Source of the DNA: JBJXFY01 sp046155815
GTDB taxonomy: Bacteria; Verrucomicrobiota; Verrucomicrobiia; Limisphaerales; CAIMTB01
Direction: 5' to 3'
DNA: 7,756 nt
Assembly: GCA_046155815.1 (NCBI GenBank)
Contig: JBJXFY010000228.1
Coordinates: 1 to 7,756 of the forward strand
The position numbers were made by a program, and so were the translations under genes. Of the stretch, positions 1 to 5,866 are shown piece after piece (position 1 is the stretch's first letter; each line of letters starts with the position of its first letter). The notes beneath the pieces were generated by a model. That model was not told the DNA's origin and did not search any database. It saw only the letters and a program-made list of their open reading frames with translations.

Positions 1-291
1 CAGCAGCGCGGTGGCGGTCACGCCATCCACATCGTAGTCGCCGAAGATCACCACCGGCTCGCCACGGGCGCGGGCGGCGTACAGGCGGTCCACGGCGGCG
101 GCCATGGCGGGCAACGCGAAGGGGTCGGCGAGGTTGCGGAGGCGGGGCTGGAGGAAGGCGGCGGCGGAGGCGGGTTCGTCGAAGCCGCGGTTCACCAGGC
201 ACTGGGCGAGCAACGGGGAGACGCGGAGGGTGGCCGTGAGGCTGCCGGCGAGCAGGGGCTGGGGGGAGGCAGGCTGCCAGCGGTACCTCAC
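1..291 (-). CDS. recJ: Single-stranded-DNA-specific exonuclease RecJ, N-terminal 97 codons (runs off the window)
   Basis: RecJ is a cytoplasmic 5'-to-3' single-strand DNA exonuclease of the DHH phosphoesterase superfamily, acting in recombinational repair and in processing of stalled forks. The visible frame ends in FGDYDVDGVTATALL (residues 83-97), the hallmark metal-binding motif I of RecJ/DHH enzymes, whose aspartates bind Mn/Mg. The preceding ~80 residues (start VRYRWQPASP, then a stretch rich in NRGFDEP and LADPF) match the usual RecJ leader in length and style. The start chosen is GTG at 291-289. It overlaps the TGA stop of the ExoD gene as GTGA, and the first in-frame ATG is only at codon 63, too far inside. 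The gene is incomplete because the window ends, so the DHH and later motifs cannot be checked. Family identity is secure from motif I; the exact start is inferred from the overlap. Confidence 0.9.
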   Translation of the reverse strand, partial: MRYRWQPASPQPLLAGSLTATLRVSPLLAQCLVNRGFDEPASAAAFLQPRLRNLADPFALPAMAAAVDRLYAARARGEPVVIFGDYDVDGVTATALL

Positions 292-923
292 AGCAGCCCC
301 CGGAGCCAGACGAGGAAGCGCTCCTCGTACTTGATGACCAGCCGGATGATCACGCCGGCGATGGCCGCGAAATAAAGGCAGGTGCCCGCGGAGAAGAAGT
401 AGCCGGCGAAGATCATGCGGCCGTCGCGCTCCATCATGCAGGAGGCCAGCAGGACGATGCTGATGGCGGGCAGGGTGTTGGTGAACAGGATCGGCGGCGG
501 CACCGGGAGCGTCAGCAGGAAGGCCATCAGGACGATGAGCAGCGCGTGGGCGAGGCGCACGCCGCGCAGGCGCATCCACGCGGAACGGCGGGGCTTCACG
601 CAGCGCTCGACCCAGGCGAGCAGCTTCACGCTGCCGCGGATCACGCGGGCCATGGTCTCGGGCGCCAGCGGGCGCTCGCCCAGGAAGCGCGGGAGCTGCG
701 CGGGGAGGCGCAGCGCGAGGCGCGCGGACAGCCACAGCAGCACAAGGCCGAAGGCGTTGCTGATGCCCGGCAGCGTCACGGGCGCGGCCAGCGGCAGGCT
801 GAGCAGGAGCATGACCAGGTAGATGCCCCGGCCCTCGGTGCGCTGCACGAGGCCGTTGAGCGTGCGCACCTCGGGGTCTTCCGCCAGCCGCCGCAACTGC
901 GCCGAGAGCGGTTCTGTGCGCAT
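288..923 (-). CDS. ExoD-family integral membrane protein
   Basis: This 211-residue protein belongs to the ExoD family (Pfam ExoD), named after a rhizobial gene affecting exopolysaccharide production and alkali tolerance; the biochemical function is not settled. The N-terminal ~30 residues are soluble and charged (RRLAEDPEVRTLNGLVQRTE), as is usual for ExoD. Hydrophobic segments follow at about 34-71, 122-141, 147-163 and 170-197. The family's proline-rich inner pattern occurs twice: LSLPLAAPVTLPGISNAFG (41-59) and LTLPVPPPILFTNTLPAIS (137-155), suggesting an internal duplication. Length is normal and the frame is intact. It starts 6 bases after the terC stop and its own stop overlaps the recJ GTG start by 4 bases, so it is probably co-transcribed with both. 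No clear ribosome binding site precedes the ATG. I leave the symbol blank because a specific role in exopolysaccharide synthesis cannot be inferred here. Confidence 0.85.
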   Translation of the reverse strand: MRTEPLSAQLRRLAEDPEVRTLNGLVQRTEGRGIYLVMLLLSLPLAAPVTLPGISNAFGLVLLWLSARLALRLPAQLPRFLGERPLAPETMARVIRGSVKLLAWVERCVKPRRSAWMRLRGVRLAHALLIVLMAFLLTLPVPPPILFTNTLPAISIVLLASCMMERDGRMIFAGYFFSAGTCLYFAAIAGVIIRLVIKYEERFLVWLRGLL

Positions 924-929
924 GGCCGG

Positions 930-1892
930 TCAGGTCGCGGCCGGCGGCCGGCGGCGCTCCGCGAGGGTGGCGGCCAGCGACGCCCCGATGGCGGCCACGA
1001 TGATCCCGGCCACCGCGCCCAGGGCCCAGCCGATGGGGATCTTCACCGCCCAGATGGCGAGCAGCATCTTCACGCCGATGAAGATGAGCACGAGCGAGAG
1101 CCCGACCTTGAGGTAGCGGAAGTACTCGATCGCGCCGGCCAGCGCGAAGTACAGCGAGCGCAGCCCGAGGATGGCGAAGACGTTGCTCGTGAAGACGAGG
1201 AAGTCGTTCTGCGTGATCGCGAAGATGGCCGGGATCGAGTCGAGTGCGAAGACGAGGTCCGTCGTCTCGACCATCACCAGCACGAGGGCGAGCGGCGTGA
1301 GGGCGAGGCGGCCGTTGAGGCGGGTGGTGAAGCGCTGGCCCTCGAGGTGGGAGCTGACGGGGAAAATCCGTCGCGCCAGCCGGATGAGGGGGTTTTTCTC
1401 CGGATGCACGCCGTCCTCCTTCGAGAAGAGCATCTTGATGCCCGTGATGACGAGCACCGCGCCCAGCACGTAGAGCAGCCAGTGGAACTCACGGATGAGG
1501 GCCGCGCCCACGATGATGAGCACGCCGCGCATCACCAGCGCGCCAATGATGCCCCAGAAGAGCACCCGGTGCTGGAACTCCACCGGCACGCGGAAGTAGC
1601 CGAAGATCAGCGCGATCACGAAAACGTTGTCCATGGACAACGACAGCTCGATCAGATACCCGGTGAAGAACTCGAGGGCCATCACCCGGCCGTGCCCGCG
1701 GTACAGCCAGACCGCGAAGGCGCACGCCAGCGCGAAGAACAGGCCGGTCCACCCCAGCGCCTCGCGGAAGCGCACCTTCCGCGCCTCGCGGTGGAACACC
1801 CCGAGGTCGAGGGCCAGCAGCACCAGGACCGCCGCCACGAAGCCCGCCCAGTGCCACGTCGAGAAAACCGGCTCGGACACGGCGGGAGTCAC
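930..1892 (-). CDS. terC: TerC/Alx-family membrane metal (manganese) exporter
   Basis: This 320-residue polytopic inner-membrane protein is of the TerC family, whose characterised members (Alx, MeeF/MeeY) export Mn2+ and whose founding member is linked to tellurite resistance. The two diagnostic acidic membrane motifs are present: ELSLSMDNVFVIALIF (82-97; E82, D88, N89) and VETTDLVFALDSIPAIF (208-224; E209, D212, D218). In this family these form the likely metal path. Hydrophobic helices are seen at roughly 15-33, 48-65, 86-100, 111-131, 138-154, 198-216, 233-255, 262-280 and 288-310. The frame stays open 27 codons further upstream, but that extension lies wholly within the secDF coding region and is Gly/Pro/Arg-rich. 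I therefore start at GTG 1892-1890, which overlaps the secDF TGA as GTGA and gives the usual family length. It is most likely translationally coupled to secDF. The exported metal is inferred from the family, not from this sequence. Confidence 0.92.
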   Translation of the reverse strand: MTPAVSEPVFSTWHWAGFVAAVLVLLALDLGVFHREARKVRFREALGWTGLFFALACAFAVWLYRGHGRVMALEFFTGYLIELSLSMDNVFVIALIFGYFRVPVEFQHRVLFWGIIGALVMRGVLIIVGAALIREFHWLLYVLGAVLVITGIKMLFSKEDGVHPEKNPLIRLARRIFPVSSHLEGQRFTTRLNGRLALTPLALVLVMVETTDLVFALDSIPAIFAITQNDFLVFTSNVFAILGLRSLYFALAGAIEYFRYLKVGLSLVLIFIGVKMLLAIWAVKIPIGWALGAVAGIIVAAIGASLAATLAERRRPPAAT

Positions 1893-4429
1893 GCGCGGGC
1901 GGGTTCGGGCCGGGCCGTCACCACCCCCGCCGGGGCCTGGCCGATCTCCGGCCGCCGGCCCTTGTGCCACCACAGCACGATCGTCGCGGCGATGAAGATG
2001 GTCGAGTAGGTGCCCGTGACGATGCCGACGAGGAAGGTGAACGCGAAGTCGTTCAGCACCGGCCCGCCAAACAGGTAGAGGGCCAGCGTGGCGAGAAACG
2101 TCGTGCCCGAGGTGATGATCGTGCGGCTCAACGTCTGGTTCAGCGCGTGGTTGATCAGGTCGCGGAACGACCCGCGCACGCCCAGCTTCAGGTCCTCCCG
2201 GATGCGGTCGAAGATGACGATGGTGTCGTTGATCGAGAAGCCGATGATCGTGAGCATGGCCGCCACCATCGGCGCGCTCAGCTCGCGGCCGGTGAGGAAG
2301 AACCAGCCCAGCGTCATCAGCATGTCGTGCAGCACCGCCACCACCGCGCCGACCGCGAAGGAGAACTCATACCGGAACGCCACGTAGAGCAGGATGCCGA
2401 AAAGCGCGAGCAGGATGGACTTCACGGCCGAGAGCTGGATCTGCGCGCCCACGCTCGGGCCCTTGCGCTGCTCGCCCAGCACCTGGAAGCCCGCGTCGGG
2501 GAACTTCGCCGCCAGCGCCTGCTTGGCCTTCTCGCCCTCGCCGAAGGCCACCGTCACCACCAGCCGCTCCGAGGCGTCCGTGGGGCTGCGGGTGAAGTTG
2601 ACCAGCGCGTCCGCCATGCCCGCCCCGGCCAGCGCCCCGCGCAGTCCGTCCATCTCCGGCCGCTGCTGGAACCCGAGCGTGATCGCGTCGCCGCCCGCGA
2701 AGTCCACGCCCACCACGTCCCGCCCGCGGTGGATGCCATAGCCGATGCCGATCACAATCAGCAGCCACGAGGCGAAGAACGCCGGCGCCGCCCACTTCAG
2801 GAAGTCAATCTTCGTGCCGCCGATGAGGTGGAGCATCCTGAGCTGCTTGACCACGCCGCGCTCGATCAGGAAGTCGAGGATGAGCCGCGTCACCACCAGC
2901 GCCGTGAACATGCTCACGCAGATGCCGATGGTGAGCGTCACGCCGAAGCCCTTCACCGGGCCGGTGCCCAGCCAGATCATGATGACCGAGGAGATCAGCG
3001 TGGTGAGGTTCGAGTCGAAGATGGTCCAGAAGGCCTTGCCGTAGCCGGCCGCGACCGCCCCCTTCAGCGACTTGCCCGCAGCCAGCTCCTCGCGGATACG
3101 CTCGAAGATCAGCACGTTCGCGTCCACCGCCATGCCGATGGTGAGCACGATGCCCGCGATGCCCGGCAGAGTGAGCGTCACCTCCTGGCCGGCCATGATG
3201 CCGAGCAGGACGATGATGTTGACCAGGAGGGCGACATTCGCGACGGCCCCACCCACGAGGTAGTACACCAGCATGAAGGCGGCCACGAACACGGTGCCCA
3301 GCAACGCCGCCCGCAGGCCGCTGCGGATCGAGTCCGCTCCCAGCGTCGCGCTCACGCTCGACTCCTCGACGATCTTCACCGGCGCCTCGAGCGGGTTCAT
3401 CAGCACGCGCGCCAGTTCGGTGGCCTCCTTGTAGTCGAAGCGGCCCTGGATGACGCCCCGGCCGTTGGGGATGATGCTGTTGATGCGGGGCGCGCTGTAC
3501 AGCTCGCCGTCCAGCACGATGGCGAGGAAGAATTCCTGGTTGCCGCGCGGCTGGAACTCGGTGGTGATCTCGCGGAACAGCGCGGCCCCCTCGCCGTTCA
3601 GCTCAAACTCGATTTCCGGTGCGCCGGTCACGGGATCGGGCACCGCCGCGGCCCGGGTGATGTAGCTGCCCGTCAGGCCGCGCTCCGGCTTCTTTCGCAC
3701 CAGCATCCGTTCGCCCTGCGCCCGGACGCCCCGGTCGGTCCGGCGGTCGCCGAGGGTCAGCACCTCGTAGCCGGGAGGCACCAGGCCCTCGGCCAGGAGC
3801 CGGCCGGACTCGGGATGCACCATGCGGAACTCGAGGAACGCCGCCCGCTCGATCTGGCGCTTCACCTCCGCCTTCTGCGCGTCCGTCACTCCGGGCATCT
3901 GGATCTCAACCCGGTCGTCGCCGATCTTTTGGATCTGTGGTTCCGCGACGCCCATGCGGTCCACCCGCTTGCGCAGGATTTCCAGCGCCTGGTCCAGCGC
4001 CCGGTCACGGTCGCCGGCATCCGCCAGCCGGTTCGTGTCCATCTGCACCACGAACGCCATGCCGCCCTGGAGGTCGAGTCCGAGGCGGATGCGGCCGAGC
4101 GAGGCCTGCTGCACGGCGTTGAGGATCGCGGCGTTCGGCTCGCGGCCCTCGGGGATCGGCTGGGTGGGGAAGAAGCTGACGAGCTGGTTGGTCCCGACGG
4201 CGTCGGCCAGGGCGCGGAACTGCAGGGCCGGCGTGACGGCGTTCGTGCCCGCCCGCTCCGCGGCCAGCTCCCGCGCGCGGGTGACGATGGCGGTGAAGTT
4301 CGCGTCCGAGCGATCAGCCTTGCGGATGAAGGTCTCGATCAGGTCGCGGGGCTTGGGCGGATACAGCGCGGAGAGCGCCCACGCCACGGCAAACAGGGTC
4401 GCGCCGACCCAGATGATGCGGTTCTTCAT
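1889..4429 (-). CDS. secDF: Protein translocase subunit SecDF (SecD-SecF fusion)
   Basis: This 846-residue fused SecD-SecF uses the proton gradient to help pull secreted proteins through SecYEG on the outer face of the inner membrane. TM1 is at about 4-22. The large SecD periplasmic domain (~30-370) holds the signature LGLDLQGGMAFVVQMD (116-131). Five helices follow to ~520, with GMAVDANVLIFERIREE (432-448). The SecF half starts with a helix at ~545-566, then VGVDFAGGDAITLGF (573-587), a second periplasmic domain to ~665 and five helices containing FSINDTIVIFDRIRED (731-746). D436, D735 and R769 fit the residues D340, D637 and R671 essential for proton-driven function in Thermus SecDF; the 34-residue spacing between the last two is identical. 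The protein is longer than Bacillus SecDF (737), mainly in the N-terminal periplasmic part. The ATG lies 18 bases after yajC, without an evident ribosome binding site. The last bases overlap the terC start. Confidence 0.97.
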   Translation of the reverse strand: MKNRIIWVGATLFAVAWALSALYPPKPRDLIETFIRKADRSDANFTAIVTRARELAAERAGTNAVTPALQFRALADAVGTNQLVSFFPTQPIPEGREPNAAILNAVQQASLGRIRLGLDLQGGMAFVVQMDTNRLADAGDRDRALDQALEILRKRVDRMGVAEPQIQKIGDDRVEIQMPGVTDAQKAEVKRQIERAAFLEFRMVHPESGRLLAEGLVPPGYEVLTLGDRRTDRGVRAQGERMLVRKKPERGLTGSYITRAAAVPDPVTGAPEIEFELNGEGAALFREITTEFQPRGNQEFFLAIVLDGELYSAPRINSIIPNGRGVIQGRFDYKEATELARVLMNPLEAPVKIVEESSVSATLGADSIRSGLRAALLGTVFVAAFMLVYYLVGGAVANVALLVNIIVLLGIMAGQEVTLTLPGIAGIVLTIGMAVDANVLIFERIREELAAGKSLKGAVAAGYGKAFWTIFDSNLTTLISSVIMIWLGTGPVKGFGVTLTIGICVSMFTALVVTRLILDFLIERGVVKQLRMLHLIGGTKIDFLKWAAPAFFASWLLIVIGIGYGIHRGRDVVGVDFAGGDAITLGFQQRPEMDGLRGALAGAGMADALVNFTRSPTDASERLVVTVAFGEGEKAKQALAAKFPDAGFQVLGEQRKGPSVGAQIQLSAVKSILLALFGILLYVAFRYEFSFAVGAVVAVLHDMLMTLGWFFLTGRELSAPMVAAMLTIIGFSINDTIVIFDRIREDLKLGVRGSFRDLINHALNQTLSRTIITSGTTFLATLALYLFGGPVLNDFAFTFLVGIVTGTYSTIFIAATIVLWWHKGRRPEIGQAPAGVVTARPEPARA

Positions 4430-4447
4430 GAAGCAACGGCGGCCGGC

Positions 4448-4777
4448 TCAGGCCTTGCGCTCGGTGATTTCGGACACGGCGGACTTCAACACCTCGACCT
4501 TGGCATCCTCGGAGCGCAGCGTGACGCGCGTCTCGCCCACGGAGACGATGGTGCCGCACAGGCCGCTGCTGGTCACCACCTTGTCGCCGCTCTTGAGCGT
4601 CTTGAGCAGCTCACGGTGCGCCTTCTCCCGCCTCTGCTGCGGGAGGATGACGATCAGGAAAAACACCCCGATGAGGAGGATGAACGGGACAAGCTGCATC
4701 CAGGCCGGCGCGCTGCTCTGGCCTTGCCCGGCCGGCGCGCCCAGCGCCAGCAGCGGAATGAATACGGCGTCAATCAT
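4448..4777 (-). CDS. yajC: Preprotein translocase accessory subunit YajC
   Basis: This 109-residue protein has the YajC layout: a short N-terminal part, one membrane helix at about 28-45 (LVPFILLIGVFFLIVILP), then the conserved cytoplasmic start PQQRREKAHRELLKTL (46-61) and the small beta domain with SGDKVVTSSGLCGTI (63-77). YajC associates with SecDF and SecYEG in the inner membrane. The first ~25 residues (MIDAVFIPLLALGAP, then Gln/Ser/Ala-rich) carry an extra hydrophobic stretch before the main helix, so a second membrane segment or a signal-like extension is possible; alanine-rich N termini of this kind occur in YajC of several phyla. The gene directly precedes secDF in the common yajC-secD-secF order. 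It is the first gene of the five-gene run, and its promoter should lie in the 189-bp gap upstream. No Shine-Dalgarno sequence is visible in the 25 bases before the ATG. Confidence 0.95.
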   Translation of the reverse strand: MIDAVFIPLLALGAPAGQGQSSAPAWMQLVPFILLIGVFFLIVILPQQRREKAHRELLKTLKSGDKVVTSSGLCGTIVSVGETRVTLRSEDAKVEVLKSAVSEITERKA

Positions 4778-4780
4778 GCG

Positions 4781-4827
4781 TCTAAGTTAGAGCCGGCGAC
4801 CTTTCCGGCCCGCAATTCAATTGGCAA
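4781..4827 (-). promoter_or_regulatory. Candidate promoter/operator region for the yajC-secDF-terC-exoD-recJ run
   Basis: This AT-richer patch sits immediately upstream of yajC. TTGCCA (4827-4822) matches a -35 consensus at 5 of 6 positions but has no good -10 at 16-18 bases. An alternative pairing is TTGCGG followed 18 bases later by TCTAAC, which matches a -10 at 4 of 6. Two perfect 11-base palindromes lie here, CAATT-C-AATTG at 4813-4823 and TCTAA-G-TTAGA at 4781-4791, with centres 32 bases apart. A 5-bp inverted repeat (GCCGG/CCGGC, 4792-4796 and 4805-4809) lies between them. If TCTAAC is a real -10, the transcript would begin only a few bases before the yajC ATG. The position is convincing for a promoter; the exact elements are a guess. 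Confidence 0.3.
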
Positions 4828-4874
4828 GCGCGTGTTCCAGCCATGAGGGCTTCGCGCAGCATCCGCGCGCGGCG

Positions 4875-4898
4875 GCGGAAAAACCGGCGCAAAACCCG
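4875..4898. repeat. Tandem pair of 12-bp units with phased A-tracts
   Basis: Two adjacent 12-base units, GCGGAAAAACCG (4875-4886) and GCGCAAAACCCG (4887-4898), agree at 10 of 12 positions. Each carries an A-tract (A5 and A4) in an otherwise very GC-rich neighbourhood, and the tracts are about one helical turn apart. The pair lies about 100 bases upstream of yajC in the dapF-yajC gap. Phased A-tracts can bend DNA or act as an upstream promoter element, but two units are few and this may be chance. Confidence 0.35.
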
Positions 4899-4903
4899 TT
4901 GGC

Positions 4904-4956
4904 CTGGAGCCTGTTCCTTGGAGCTTCCTGCGGACTTGGAACTCGGGCTTTGGGGC
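4904..4956. repeat. Degenerate 7-bp repeat (TTGGRRC-like) in the dapF-yajC gap
   Basis: On the plus strand the motif TTGGAGC/TTGGAAC/TTGGGGC recurs: CTGGAGC at 4904, TTGGAGC at 4918, TTGGAAC at 4936, TCGGGCT at 4943 and TTGGGGC at 4950. Start-to-start distances are 14, 18, 7 and 7, so the units keep a 7-base register apart from one 4-base shift. On the minus strand it reads as CCAAG/CCAAA-type units following the dapF stop. The composition (G/T-rich on one strand) differs from the C/G-rich surroundings, and no reading frame explains it. The last unit runs into the hairpin next to the dapF stop. Its function is unknown; it resembles decayed short intergenic repeats. Confidence 0.5.
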
Positions 4957-4966
4957 TTCACGCCCC
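4952..4966 (-). terminator. Short hairpin directly after the dapF stop, possible weak terminator
   Basis: GGGGC-TTCAC-GCCCC forms a perfect 5-bp GC-only stem with a 5-base loop, starting at the base after the dapF stop codon. No T-run follows in the minus direction (the next bases are AAAGCCC), so it is not a standard intrinsic terminator. It may mark the 3' end of the dapF mRNA or protect it. Confidence 0.35.
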
Positions 4967-5776
4967 CTACACCTCCACCATCCCCTCGAACACGAACGTC
5001 GCCGGCCCCGTCAGCCGCACGTCGGTGAAGGCTCCGCCATCCTCCCCGAACTCCACCTGCAGCCGGTCGCCGCCCTGCACCTGCACATCCACCGGCGCGG
5101 GCCACCGGTGCCGCCGCGCGCTCACCAGCGCGGCGGCCGTCACGCCCGTCCCGCACGCCAGCGTCTCGCCCTCGACCCCGCGCTCGTAGGTCCGCACGCG
5201 GATCGCGCCGTGGCCGAGCACCTGCACGAAGTTCACGTTCGTCCCCCGCGGCCCGAAATGCGGGTGGAAACGGAGCTCCCGACCACGCTCCTGCACCATC
5301 GCCGCATCCGCATCCGCGACGAACACCACCGCGTGCGGCACGCCCGTGTTGATCGAATGCACCGCCACGGGCCCGGCGGCCGTGGCCACCGTCTCGTCCA
5401 GCCGCACGCCGTGCGGCGCCGTGAGGTTCACCGTCACGCGCTCGCCGTCGAACGTGCCGGTGATGACGCCCGCGCCGGTCGCAAAGGTGAGCGGCCCCTC
5501 TCCGCCCACGGCGCGACGGACGAAGCGCGCGAAGCACCGCGCCCCGTTGCCGCACATGTCCGCCGTGCTGCCGTCGCTGTTGTAGAAATCCCAGGCCCAT
5601 TCTGCCGCGCCGTCCGCGGCGGGCCGCAGCAGCAGCACTCCGTCCGCGCCCACGCCGAACTGCCGGCGGCACAACCGCGCCACCTGCACCGGTGTCAGTG
5701 CGACCCGGCCGTCGCGGTTGTCCACGAGGATGAAGTCGTTGCCCGCGCCGGACATCTTGGTGAAGGCGATCCGCAT
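4967..5776 (-). CDS. dapF: Diaminopimelate epimerase DapF
   Basis: DapF interconverts LL- and meso-diaminopimelate in the cytoplasm, the penultimate step to lysine and the source of meso-DAP for peptidoglycan. It needs no cofactor and uses two active-site cysteines. Both are present: Cys75 in MCGNGARC (74-81) and Cys208 in ACGTGV (207-212). Other family residues are in place: the N-terminal MSGAGNDF (8-15), YNSDGS (65-70), GTNVNF (178-183) and the YERG motif (197-200). At 269 residues the enzyme is full length (E. coli 274) and both homologous halves are intact. The ATG fits the family start RIAFTKMSGAGNDF. The nearest Shine-Dalgarno-like sequence (GGAGGAG) is more than 20 bases upstream, too far for a normal site. 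The gene stands alone between 90-bp and 189-bp gaps, so it is probably transcribed separately or by read-through from the redox genes. Confidence 0.97.
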   Translation of the reverse strand: MRIAFTKMSGAGNDFILVDNRDGRVALTPVQVARLCRRQFGVGADGVLLLRPAADGAAEWAWDFYNSDGSTADMCGNGARCFARFVRRAVGGEGPLTFATGAGVITGTFDGERVTVNLTAPHGVRLDETVATAAGPVAVHSINTGVPHAVVFVADADAAMVQERGRELRFHPHFGPRGTNVNFVQVLGHGAIRVRTYERGVEGETLACGTGVTAAALVSARRHRWPAPVDVQVQGGDRLQVEFGEDGGAFTDVRLTGPATFVFEGMVEV

Positions 5777-5804
5777 CAGGCCGCGACGATAATCGCCCCG
5801 CTCC

Positions 5805-5819
5805 TCCGGTGAAGCCGGA
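5805..5819 (-). other. Small hairpin in the dapF 5' region
   Basis: TCCGG-TGAAG-CCGGA is a perfect 5-bp inverted repeat with a 5-base loop, 29 bases upstream of the dapF start. The GGAGGAG run of the minus strand begins inside the 3' arm of this stem, so the only strong Shine-Dalgarno-like sequence near dapF would be partly base-paired. It could be a leader structure or chance in GC-rich DNA. Confidence 0.25.
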
Positions 5820-5824
5820 AACTG

Positions 5825-5841
5825 AGGGCTTCCCTGGCCCT
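5825..5841 (-). terminator. Possible weak terminator hairpin after the redox gene pair
   Basis: AGGGC-TTCCCTG-GCCCT gives a 5-bp stem with a 7-base loop, 26 bases after the stop at 5867. In the minus direction it is followed by CAGTTTCC, only a short T-run. It is the best terminator-like structure between the redox genes and dapF, but it is weak. Confidence 0.25.
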
Positions 5842-5866
5842 GTCTCCTCCGTGCCCGAGCCCGTCC

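Noticed and set aside
1893..1973. 27-codon N-terminal extension of TerC
   Set aside because: It is Gly/Pro/Arg-rich and lies entirely inside secDF. The GTG at 1892, overlapping the secDF stop, gives the normal family length.
546..2009. Plus-strand open frame of 487 codons opposite exoD, terC and the secDF end
   Set aside because: It shows the same antisense artefact: charged, repetitive composition, and it crosses three well-supported minus-strand genes.
3822..4790. Plus-strand open frame of 322 codons opposite secDF and yajC
   Set aside because: Its Arg/Ser-rich composition is a third-frame shadow of secDF; no recognisable domain.
1964..4846. Plus-strand open frame of 960 codons opposite secDF and yajC
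   Set aside because: It is the antisense shadow of highly GC-biased secDF codons. Its product is His/Arg/Asp/Glu-rich low-complexity protein without any family motif, while secDF on the other strand is unmistakable.
4853..4869. CGCGC/GCGCG hairpin in the dapF-yajC gap
   Set aside because: The 5-bp alternating GC stem is expected often by chance at this base composition, and nothing else marks it as functional.
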